From Apostichopus japonicus (lineage: Eukaryota > Echinodermata > Holothuroidea > Aspidochirotida > Stichopodidae), in assembly GCF_037975245.1 (NCBI RefSeq), contig NC_092568.1, positions 15,891,001-15,955,000 of the forward strand: 64,000 bases of DNA, read 5' to 3'. Made by a program: the position numbers and the translations under genes. Below are positions 23,301-34,100 of the stretch, in pieces. The notes beneath the pieces were generated by a model that worked only from the letters and a program-made list of their open reading frames with translations, was not told where the DNA came from and searched no databases. Every line of letters begins with the position of its first letter. Position 1 is the first letter of the stretch.

Positions 23301-26300
23301 AACTATTGAATGAAAGCAGGGATTAACAGGCACCATCCTGCCACACATTTTATTCTTGCTTTAAATAGATAAAGAAACTGAAACCAAGACAATGTGACAT
23401 CTAAAACTTAAACATGTCCTAAACATCAATGTTAGCCCTTTGGTCTCATACTAATTACTCCTGTTGCCTATTATTATTCTCTTTCATTTTTGTGGTTTAA
23501 CACTTATGAAGCCTCTGATTTCTATTTTTATTTCTGAAGTTAACCTGGTTTTAACTCTTTTGTAATATCAATCAATCAAATCTTGAATTTATACAGACAG
23601 GGGAAGCACGGATGGAGGAACAACAGTTTTTATTTGGTTGCAATCCACCCTACATTTAAAGCAGTTTTATTTAATGACTTTTCAGATGCATTAGTTATAA
23701 AGAACTGTGCACTAGTCCTTCACAAAACCACATGGTGTGTTTGGTATGTTTCCTCGTCTATTTTCTTTAATTGCAAAGAGAAATGACTGATTGTAGAAGC
23801 CATTAAAGGATATATCTTTCATAGACTTCTCTGGCTCTATCTGTCTCTTTGTATCTTAGCTCCATCTTGATGTATGAGAGCCAGGCCTGCTCCTCTGGTT
23901 CCCACTGCATCCACCTCTCAAATGCCTGAAACAGTAAATAACAACATCACAGTTAAGAAAGGATCCATAATAAAGTACAGTTTATATTTAATACAATGTT
24001 CATTTCCAGAAACAAAGGATTTGGTTCAATTGTTATATCAACTCACCAACTTTACAGTGGATGAGAAATACTTATATTAAAATGTATTAAAGGTCTCGAC
24101 AGTTGTAACTGACTGTGTATCTGTCCACAAACTGCATTCGATAGGAGATCTAAAGTACTACAAGAGAGCATAAGAAACAGGACTTAATACACATTAATGG
24201 AATTGTTTGTTGGAGATGATAAATAAGTTGTCTGCTTAGACAATAACATTGTAATATTACTTAGATCTAGAGTGGCTGATCATTAGAAACTATGTCAGCT
24301 ACATACTGATACAATCCAACATTATAAACTCTGTGCAACACCTTAGTCTCATTGGCTAATAGCTACAGGAGTAAATTATCCTGTTATATTCACAACATGA
24401 TGGTAAGACCCTCTGATTTCTTGTTGGTATAAACAGAACAGCTTACACAGGTCTGAACCAGTTTGTATCAGTTCAACTTTCAATCGCTATCAAATCATCT
24501 TTCCAACTCTGCAAAATCTGTAAATGATCATTTTTGTTCTACACCACACCATTTGGTACCACACGTCTATAAGTTTAATACTGTAGACATCTTAAATGAC
24601 ACTGAGTGGTTTATTCATCAGCTGTACCTGTCTAGCACCCGCAATGTTCCCTAACATCTCCTCCATATAAGTATATTTATACCAAAACTGATTAGCCCTG
24701 GGAAGAATAGTAACGGCTCGGTCCCAGATGTTGCGAGCATGGTTGACTTGTTTATGTCTGAAACATGAGAAGAAATAAATCCACACATATTAATAAACAT
24801 AAAGAAGAGAGGGTAATAGTCAATTAGATGTAGTTAGATTGGTTATTGGGATTGTTTCAACTTGTTTGCAAGGTGAAAATGGATAAGTGGGCAACAACTT
24901 AATAAAATAAACAATAGTTTCGGTATACAAAAAAAAACTTATGCAACTGTGGCAATTGCATTGCAAACCTATGTGCAATTTGAAGCTGAATTTCACTTGA
25001 GAATTTTGCAGCATGGGTAGCAAGCATAGCAACACTTCATTTCACATACAAGTTAGAATTACACATAAAAATATCAAATCTAGCAAGGTACTTCCCTGAC
25101 AAAGCAATCTTACTTTTTCATATTGTCTAGAATTATAATACTGGAGTAAACAATGCTCTACATGTTAAACACATTCTTTAGTTACCTTACTATCATATGC
25201 CACTTACTTCATTTCCATTTCAGCATATTTTAACCAGATAGTGATGTTCCTGTGATCCACATCTAGAGCTCTTTCATAAATAGATCTTGCTCTGTAGTAA
25301 ATGAAGAGAAGAAAGCATAAACCGTTTAAAATACCACCAAATACACAAAAAAAAGTTGCGTTATTCTACTGAACCTGTTTGAAAAAGTTGGCGTATCTGT
25401 GGCTGTTATGACTTAGCAACATAACCTCAACAAAACTGCTTAAATTTATTTGGATACTTGATCTTTGGCAACTTGAGACAGATCAGGCAACCATAGTCCA
25501 ACGTAAAATTGATAAACCAGTTTTAATGATCAACTTTTATATATGTGGATTTCATTCTGATGCATTTCCATATTTAAATACATCATAAAGAAAATAACAA
25601 TAGCTCTTGCTTTATGAATTGCTTTTCAAAGTGTGTTACAGGATACTCATTCCCTTTTCTCACCTGCAACACCAACAGTACATTTCTGATAGCTAAACAA
25701 ATAGTGTTTCCATGTACGTAAGCTCCCACTCGTTGAATTGCATATTATTTTTATGAAGTATTTCTGGTTCTAACTCATGCTCATCTACAGATATTGATGA
25801 AGAAGTAGTACATTTATGTAGATCACTTCACACCAAGAAATTTTTGCATCTGGTTTCATTAAAAAAAAATTTAAAAAACACGTCATACTTGCTGTTTCTG
25901 CATGGATATTTCTTGCTTGTTGTGAGAAACTGGCTAGTAACAAAATGAAAGAAAACATACTCTTTTCTTTCTTTGTCCACTTTACTTTGAAATTTGAAAT
26001 TTTTACCTGTCAATTTCATTTTGACTGTCTTCCCATGCTGCATACTTGATCCAATTTCCCATCACACTCCTGTTCTTCCTCAAATTATCTTCAAATTCCT
26101 TCCTCTTACGAAGCTTGTACTCTTGCAGCTCCTCTGGATCGGTGATTTTTTGCTTTGGGGGCTGTCAAGGGAGATAAGAATTGGGAAACATTAAAAGTAC
26201 TACAGACACCTAGCCACTTGACCCATTTTCACTAAATTTGTTGTGTGCGATATTCTCATTCCAAATCTGTTGAAAATTTTTCAAAAAAAAGCTCATTTTG

Positions 26301-29300
26301 TTTCCAAAAATTTTGGGAATCTCATTAAATATGTGCAAACTAAAACGTGGAGTGCTGCGCTCATGAAACTTTCTAATTTTAGCCCTTAATAAATTAACCG
26401 CTAATTTCAAGCCCACATATATCATTTGAATAATGTGATGTTCCTCTTTTCAAAGAAGACAATAAAATATTTCAAAAAAATTGCCTTAGGCTAGAAACTT
26501 GTGTTCAGTGTACTTGAAACAAACAAAGGTTGTGAAAAGAAAGGGATAACATAACAGAAAATTAGGCAGTCACTCTCTGTACACCATCAGTGTGCTTAAT
26601 TAGCTAATGTGTATTCATAAATAAAACTAGAATTGAGAAAAGACTTGTAAAATGGTCAATCTTTGATGGATATTGATGAGAGTCAAAACTATCTTCCTGA
26701 TTTCTAATGCCTATTAGAGTGATAAGGACAATGTTGTTCATAAGTGTCTGTAGACCTTTCACAATATGAGCCAGAATACAGCGTAATAAATACCAAATTT
26801 TGATTCTGACAAAGATTGAAGAAATTTTGGAAATATACGGTAGACCACATTAAATATTTGCAAATGTCTTACAAAATTTGCAATACCTACTGCAGTCCAA
26901 TACTGAAACAAAACAATCAAACTTTGCAAGTCAACTCTATCATATGACAAGGCTTCTTTATAAGTTCTCAGTATCTTAAATATATGTTAAAACTGAGTGA
27001 GTACAATGTTACATTTATATATGTTTAATAGAAGAGTACTGTAGGCTTACTGCAGGAACTGCCTCCAACTCCCTTTCCTTGGCTTCTCGAAGAATCTGTT
27101 CAGCTGTGATCTGCATTTCAGCAGGCATCTTGTTTTTCACCTGTAAAATATAGGAAAGAAATTAGTAAACACAATTCAGACATACATTTAACAGACAGTT
27201 ATTACTGTAATCTCTGTATGTGGCTTTAATCCTCTGAATACTTAGCTTCCATAGACTTATATGGACATCATTCTTTTGTTTCTACTGAACATTACATAAG
27301 CAGCGTAGTTCGGCCATAAAGTAAAACGTAGGTACATATGATCTATATAACTCAAGACCTGTATAGGGATAAGAATTTTTATAAACATAATGACTCCCAG
27401 CTTTCATATGAACAAAAGAGAATGCCTAGCATAACAAAGAAAACATGATTGCTTAATCATAATGACCAGCTATGCATGCCAGAGGCATTCCACAAAAAGG
27501 TGGACAAGGATTTGCAAAAAATATAGTTATTCATTTATCAAAAAATTGAATGAATCTGGATATGGTACACCATGACCTTCATTTGATTAATTTTGTTTTT
27601 TTGATGAAATACTAATAGCCTCCTCCATTAATTAATGCTAATTAAACAGAACAAGATCATGAATGTGACATGGAGCTTTGTGTAGCCTTTACAAGATCAG
27701 TTTGATACTGAACTCAAACCAGGTGGGACATAATGTAAGAGTTGAGACCAATACGTTACAAAAGTTAAACTTCCATGACTTGCTTTAATTTACATATTAT
27801 ACATTCACAAATATTTGTATGTCACGTCCGTAACTTTCTAGAATGTACTTATTCAAGGAATGCAATTGCTCTACTTTTTTTCAATCTCTTACTTCTCATT
27901 GCAATGGAAGAGTTATGAAAAGCCAAGATATTGTGCAAAATTAGAAATTTCTAATAAATTAAATGTGTAATTAGCCAATTATGTCACAGATGTGACATTT
28001 TGTCACGGACTGGACATTTTTGTGATAATATTTTGTTGCTGTATCAGGACGAGTCTATGCCTATATATTTTTAACTCCACACTGGAGCTTAGGAGGTTAT
28101 GTGGGGACTTGATTCAGGTTTTCAAGATCGAAGTGATTATTCGCAGGGCAGCCCGGCGAATAACGTACACAGACACCTTATTCGCAGGGCTGTGACGATT
28201 TTGGAAATAGGCATATTATTGGCTTTCGATGACATCATTTTTGATGTGACGTCACTCATTTGACCTCGGCGCGCAAACCCAAAGTTCTTTCATGTCTTTC
28301 AGTTCCAGACTTACAAAATCAGATTCTACATTTTACATGTTACAGATGCTACATTTTAAATGTCATGAATTATTAGAAATATATGGTTTTTGAAACGACT
28401 GACATAAGAAGAACTTAATTGCATTGCACGTTAAATTTACGATTCGGCCCCAGGCCTAAGACTGTACGTAAGTTCCAACGTAGGTAGGCTATATATAGCC
28501 TAAAATACATGTCATAAGCGTTACTGTTAGGCTAGGCTAAATGGACTGACCAACGGTTAGCCACTGCCTAGTCTTGTTAGTCTAACGTTAGGTGTAGGCA
28601 GTGATTAAGGATATTAAAGGATAGAACAGTTGGCCCCAAATCATGAGATTGAATCTTTTGCAAGTTATCAGATTTATGAGATGCAAAAAGGGCTTCTGAA
28701 AAGTCAATTTTGGGGTCCTCAATTATGCCAATCTTTATGACCCCATAACGTCAAATATAGGTAGCTACTTAATCCTTATTTGAGGGGCTTGGAAGGCCGG
28801 TTTTGCTATTGATACCAGTCAGTTTAGGGGCCTTGAAAAAGCCAACCTTTTGGGCCCAAATAGTCTTAGCCACTTCATAAGTTAATTTTTGGAACCCCAG
28901 CAGTTCAATTTTAAAAGCTTATTTTAAGGGAGCTAATCTTGGGATTCCCCAAAAGCCGACATTGCCTGAAAGCCAATATGGTCAAGGGTGTGACACTCCC
29001 CCCCCCCTCCCACACCTTTACATGCAAATGAGCAGTCACTCTGCAAAACAAAGGTGAAAATGAGGGATGACATTTTTTTCTGTTGGCAGTACTGATGCTA
29101 GACTGGTTCAATCTTAAGGCCCTAGGCTCCCAAAACCAATCCTAACAGCATTAAGATAGGAATCCCAAAGGCTAATAAATTCCCCAAAATATAGGACCTC
29201 CCAATTAAGACTCTCAAAAAGCCAGCTGGTGCTCAAAAGCAAACTCGAATAGCCCCGAAGTTACTGAGCCCATTAACCCAGCCTAAGGCTGCCCTGTGAA

Positions 29301-30082
29301 TAAGGTGTCTGTGTCCGGCTATTCGCAGGGCTGCCCTGCGAATAAGATGTTTGTGTCCAGCTATTCGCAGGGCAGCCCTGCGAATAAGGTGTACGTGTCT
29401 GGCTATTCGCAGGGCTGCCCTGCGAATAAGATGTTTATGTCCAGCTATTCGCAGGGCTGCCCTGCGAATAAGGTGTATGTGTCTGGCTATTCGCAGGGCT
29501 GCCCTGCGAATAAGCCCCACCTTTCAAGATTGTGTATGGTTTTGACAATTTATCCTTTACCGACTTTTTCATGTTTGCTAACAGTAGTTGTACCAGAGGT
29601 CATTGTCTTAAACTCCAAAAGTCACAGTAGGATTAACATTCGGCATAACTTTTTACTAATAGGGTTGTGAATGAGTGGAACGGATTGTCTGATTAAGTTG
29701 TACTTACAAGTAGTGTCAATGGGTTTAAGAATGCTTTGGACAAGCACTTTAAGCATTGTAATCGGGTCTGAGTGTTTGCGTCTTCAGTTTTTTTCTTCTT
29801 TCTCTATAGGGTCCTTGATGGGGACTTAAGTGTTCCTCCTGATCCTTTTTCATACTGAACTAAACTAACTATTGATGAACTACACTAATCGTTGTTCGCA
29901 AAACTGGTACCAGTGGTAAGGCAGTGTTGAACACGTTCTATGTTACCCCAAGTTTGGCTTCACGAGTATTGTTATTCATTGGTATAACAATATTATAATT
30001 GTGATAATTCTCTAAAATATATATTTACCTTCGCGACTTTCGGCATCTTGCTTTTGCCTCCAATTGATGTTATGTTCGCCAT
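17377..30082 (-). CDS. CRNKL1: Crooked neck-like pre-mRNA splicing factor 1, complete, 15 exons, 673 aa
   Basis: Exons: 30029-30082, 27051-27140, 26007-26161, 25208-25291, 24628-24757, 23814-23925, 22673-22851, 21374-21535, 20667-20867, 20141-20281, 19602-19748, 19000-19194, 18420-18575, 18029-18121, 17377-17499. All phases close over 674 codons. The protein starts [18 protein letters not shown] and is built of HAT (half-a-TPR) helical repeats with typical W..Y..FE and R.(I/V)YERA patterns, e.g. [28 protein letters not shown] and [14 protein letters not shown]. It ends in a basic patch (PKRVKKRR) and [14 protein letters not shown], as in human CRNKL1. The family is a core subunit of the Prp19/NTC-associated spliceosome, nuclear. 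The length equals the usual form (about 690 aa). Exons 6 and 7 flank an AT-AC intron. Start codon context AAAATGGCG fits a YY1-like site. Confidence 0.97.
22362..22590. repeat. Two-copy GATAGT/TAGTGA-rich direct repeat
   Basis: Two copies of a segment beginning TTATCTGCTGGGTAGTGAAG lie within a wider stretch (about 22140-22610) of degenerate AGTGATAGTA-like words in CRNKL1 intron 7. They have no coding value. Confidence 0.65.
22852..23813 (-). other. CRNKL1: U12-type AT-AC intron (CRNKL1 intron 6)
   Basis: The intron begins ATATCCTTT (23813-23805), the exact U12 5' splice-site consensus. It has TTCCTTAAC (22871-22863), the U12 branch-point consensus. It ends in AC at 22853-22852, about 12 nt past the branch adenosine. 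Joining here gives [15 protein letters not shown] with correct phase, matching the conserved crooked-neck repeat. No GT or AG alternative at either edge keeps the frame. Confidence 0.92.
28139..28193 (-). repeat. Inverted partner of the palindromic 42-bp repeat block
   Basis: This segment holds two copies of the TTCGCAGGGC palindromic core. Between them is ACACAGACACCTTA, the reverse complement of the spacer in the block at 29285-29515. It lies about 1.1 kb from that block, in opposite orientation, within CRNKL1 intron 1. Confidence 0.7.
28630..29250. repeat. Very degenerate tandem repeat
   Basis: Words of the type GCCAA(T/C)(C/T)TTTTGGG(C/G)CCC recur about every 30-40 bp in CRNKL1 intron 1, interleaved with C-rich runs. 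It looks like an old decayed minisatellite and carries no coding frame. It fills the space between the two palindromic blocks. Confidence 0.4.
29285..29515 (+). repeat. Tandem array of a palindromic 42-bp unit, about five copies
   Basis: Each unit contains a near-perfect palindrome (TTCGCAGGGC joined to its complement through a central CTG/CAG) plus a spacer such as AATAAGGTGTCTGTGTCC. Because 42 is divisible by three, all six frames stay open across the array, which produces false proteins of repeated IRRAALRIA or YSQGCPANK type. It is in CRNKL1 intron 1 and paired with an inverted copy at 28139-28193. Confidence 0.9.
29540..29870 (+). mobile_element. 3' fragment of a non-LTR retrotransposon
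   Basis: The plus-strand frame reads [14 protein letters not shown], stop, [18 protein letters not shown]. This is the conserved C-terminal motif of LINE polyproteins (NR.V..WN.LP..VV.A.S...FK..LD). It has an in-frame stop and no upstream RT, so it is a dead fragment. Confidence 0.7.
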
Positions 30083-30435
30083 TTTTATATTCTGCTGAGT
30101 TCCTTCGGTTATATGGGTGAAAAGAAAGACCAAAGGTGATCGATTCCACTGCGTGTGCGACAATACCAACTGCAGTGTTCAAATTGGGATTTTACATGTC
30201 GCCGCGTCAAAGAGTTTGTAGGTACGGTTATCACTCAGTCGATTGCGTAATACAATATAGTTCTGCCGGGGAAAAACAAACTGGTGCAAAATTGTCAAGA
30301 GACTACACAGGTAATTTTACGGAATCGCACACCTATTATTTTATTTTCTCAGCAAGCATTGCCTTGGTCAGATTTTCTTGATTACGTGATGGTGTTTTGC
30401 GGCAATGTTGGTTTTCTATCGAAGTTTTCTGGATA
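30083..30435. promoter_or_regulatory. Probable bidirectional promoter between CRNKL1 and FANCL
   Basis: The CRNKL1 start codon (minus) and the first FANCL exon (plus) are about 350 bp apart, so the intervening DNA should drive both genes. I see no clear TATA box. ATGGC words at both gene starts recall YY1-type elements of housekeeping promoters. Divergent promoter function is inferred from layout only. Confidence 0.5.
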
Positions 30436-30501
30436 ATGGCAACCGATCCAGACTTCTGCATGAATACCAAGTTGACTAACGACGATGAAAGCTAGGCCTA
30501 G
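30436..30501 (+). promoter_or_regulatory. FANCL: FANCL leader exon end with 19-codon upstream ORF
   Basis: An ATG at 30436 opens a 19-codon frame (MATDPDFCMNTK...) ending in TAG at 30493-30495, six bases before a strong donor (CTAG|GTAAGT, exon end 30501). The next acceptor is at 31134, ahead of the FANCL start at 31168. If the leader exon is used, this upstream ORF would reduce initiation at FANCL. The exon is inferred from the donor and from the equivalent donor retained at the start of the duplicate (about 59265). Confidence 0.5.
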
Positions 30502-31167
30502 GTAAGTAATACTACCCATAGAAATGCAAGCCATAGCTTTTTCTCGAGAGTTTGACGAACACTTCCACGGTTATTCGAATAATTATTACTAGTCAACATT
30601 GCAGAAGCAATGGGACTTTCAATGGTTTGGCAAATACGAGCTGAAATAATGTTTTGAACAGTGATGGGATGTCACTAGGACTAGGGCTTAATCAAAGATA
30701 TTCATAAGCTCATGTCAGGTTGTGATGAATTGGGATCCCTGTAAATTTGACCATCATTCATGGTTGGTATTGTGCTAGCCAACTTTCCAAGTGATATTAG
30801 TGGGCAACTTTTGAGCCCAGTGATCCCATCTGTTGTCAGTGCAATTGTTTTTTACTTTGCTTCCTCTTCAGAGTAAATAATACTAGATAAAGTTGAGTTA
30901 AAACTTCATATGGGATTTTCAGTTCAAATGAAGATGACCAGTGCTCTTGCTTATTCACCAAATTGTAGGTTAAATATGCTGGATGTGATGCTTATAGTTG
31001 TGAATGGATTAATTATGTCTGACTTTTAGTGTGCGTGGTATCAATTTGTTCGATCAGCATTTTTCAAGTTTTGTTTCAGCTGTTAAACTTTTTCGCATTT
31101 GATGAAAGCAATTTTTGTTTTTCCCTTAACACAGTATCAGGTGCAGCAAAATACAAAAGGAGTAAAG

Positions 31168-34100
31168 ATGGCTGCTATGCATTCCTTGTTCCCATTGATG
31201 CTTCCATTGGACATAAATCAATTGAAATATGATGGATTTATACAAGTAAAGGTAATAAGGAAAGTTCATATTTCAGACCAAAACTATTATTTAAAGATAA
31301 CTGAGTGCTGTTAGGAAAATAACCTTTATGTTGTGTAATAAATGACAGACATTGTCTGAAGTTCTTTTGATGACAAACAATCAAGAATGAACAAACTATT
31401 AATAGAAAGATTAACTTTAATCAGAGTCATGCCTCTGAGGAAGTTCCTCATCACTTAAGTAAGGGAAAGTAGTTTAAATATGTCTTCTTTTTTTCTCTTT
31501 GACATAAGGGGAACTTTGAAGACATTGCCAATGTTAACTTGTTGATAGAGAGGAGCTCTGTACGTCATTAAATGATATAATAATATGGTATGACGGTTAT
31601 ATTGGTAGAACATATGAAAGCTAACGGTTACGATCAGTACGGTTTAAAACAGCTAATTTGCAAAGGTAGCTTCCTTGAAGATGATATTCCAATAAAATGT
31701 ATTCATAGGGAAAATTATCTTTTAAAGCTGTTGTAAAAAGCTTAAGTTTGCACTTTGGACAACATTTTATTTGAATTTCTAGCATAGTTAGTGAAGAGAA
31801 ACGCGAAGCAGAGCTGGGGGTAAGGCCACCCACCAAATGGGGATAACCCAAAACAGAAGATGGCACCACTTCTGGGATTTTTTCAATCTATTACCTCGTG
31901 AGGGTAGTAAGAACAGCCTCAGACCAGATAATTAGCACTAACAGCTACATCCAGAGTGCTCCTGCCAAGGCAACATACTGTACATGCAAACCAGCACAAC
32001 AGTTTTCTTCACCAGGAGTTCTCCAATAAGGGAAAATATTACTTCATTATTTTGGTCTATTAATGGATATTATTTTCGACAGTTACCAGGTCTCTATGTA
32101 GACTCGATTTTGTTCGAGAGTGCAACCTCATCAAGCTCGGTCAGAGAGCGTGTGGCCTACCTCCAGTGAAAGTAGTGCAAATATACAATTTTACAGCTCA
32201 CTGTTGGAGGAATATTCTAGTAAAATAAACCTTTCTCCAGCAAAGCTGGTCAGATAACATTCAAATAGGCTGCTTTTCCTTAGAAACTCTGTCCAACCAA
32301 AGCTAAAACCGACAAGTTACATTAAAACTGGGTAACTCGCAACACCCTGCCCAGCTGGAGGAGGCTAGGCAAAGGTCTCCACATGCAAATAACAATGAGA
32401 GACTTACGTCTAATAACTTACTAAGTAGGTGTGGCCTAATCAGTACACTAGATAAGGAACTATGATAGAACTGATGATGATTTAACTACATTGTACTGTA
32501 CAAACTGTAAACATCATGAATAGTAACATGATATAGTTTCTTCAATTGAATCTAAAAAGTTTCCAGTAATTCTAAGTAAAATCTGCATATAAATTATTTT
32601 CTTGTTCACTTTTATCCAACACATGCATAAACAGTAATCAGTGAAATTCTCATATCAGTAAAATCAATTAAAAAAAAAGAGGATAAACAATGAGTTTCTA
32701 AGAATATCATTAATTACTCTTTGCAAAATTGTTTCCTTTTACACCCAACAGGACAAAGAATTTAGATTAAGAATCGAAATACCGAAAGACAAAAGCTTGA
32801 AGAACCTCAGGTGAACTTTTGCTAAATCTAACATTAGGAATGCTTTGCAGTGTTGTGTGATTGAGCAGTATTGACAAAATTGTACCGTACGTACTACTTT
32901 TGCAGTTTAATAGTGTTTGTTGTCACATCAAGTTGATTGCTAAGTGATATTTTGTTAAAATTTCGATTACTTTACATTAATTTGAGAGAAGAAGGACAGA
33001 AAAAATCAACGGAAAGTCCAACTGGAAATTTTTAATTGTTGATTTTAGCGTAATAGGCCAATCTGTTATTTGTAGGCTTCGTAGCATAACTATTTATCAG
33101 ACCGCCCCCCCCCCCCAACAAGATACATATTCTATACCCTCCGCCTATAACATTAACAATGAGATCTCACAATGAGACCTTGAAGAAAATGTTCAGTTTA
33201 TTCAACTGATAGTACAAACCCATTGGTGTACCAAATTCAACTACAATGTGATCAAACCATTCCTAAGTACATTGCTTAACTCCCTAAAAAACTAAAATGA
33301 TTGAGATTTTTTTAAACAAGTGTTTTTCATGTAATATTAACTCTAATTTTAACTGGTGGGCTATGTTTTGATTCTCCTACAGGCTATATGGAGACTGGCA
33401 ACTGGTTCATCATCTTAGAGGATATGAGGACCTGGTAAAAACTAGATTACAGTCAGTTCCAGATGTTACTACCTTTATGATTGAACTTCAAAATATCGTG
33501 GTAGGTAGTAACAAATTTCTTATTAACTCTTGTTAACTCTTCATCCTTTATCCTTAGTCATGTCATTATCATCATTCAGAACTGATAAGGAAAGATGCTT
33601 CTTTGCTCACTCAAAAGATACAAAATATGCTACAATGTGAAGATTTATTCAGGTGTAGCATAGTTGTTGGTTACAATCTGATATGAATCTGTTGTTAAAG
33701 CACACTGCATTAAAACTTCTGAGGATTGTGGCTTCCCAATGACTAAGTGGGTTCAGTTAGGATGCCAAATTAACAAATGGACCTCAATCTTCTTTCAAAC
33801 AAAGTACGTGCATCTGATCTTCTCTTTTTTCTCTGTTTACAGCAAAGTACAATAGATTCTGCGCAGACTCCTGAGGCTATAATAGAAACATTAGATACAT
33901 CTGTGTTTCCAAGAGTAATTCAAGATATTGATGACATTGGGTGGCACAGGTAATATGCTTTAGACAACATTGGGCAGCAGTGAATCTTTCTAATGGTTGT
34001 CCGTTTATCAGAGACAACCAAATTTCTGTTTGGACAACCAAAAATCATTGTTTGAGGTCATGGGGGCAGACGACTAGTTGTTAAACATAAAAAGCAAAAA

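Noticed and set aside
22664..23925. Frameshift or missing exon in CRNKL1 between YER and VHPEIKHW
   Set aside because: The apparent stop and lack of GT/AG are fully explained by a U12 AT-AC intron.
29233..29670. Repetitive open frames ([18 protein letters not shown]) and a CRISPR-like spacing of palindromic repeats
   Set aside because: The 42-bp period is a multiple of three, which opens every frame. Units are contiguous with near-constant spacers in a eukaryotic intron, so this is neither a gene nor a CRISPR array.
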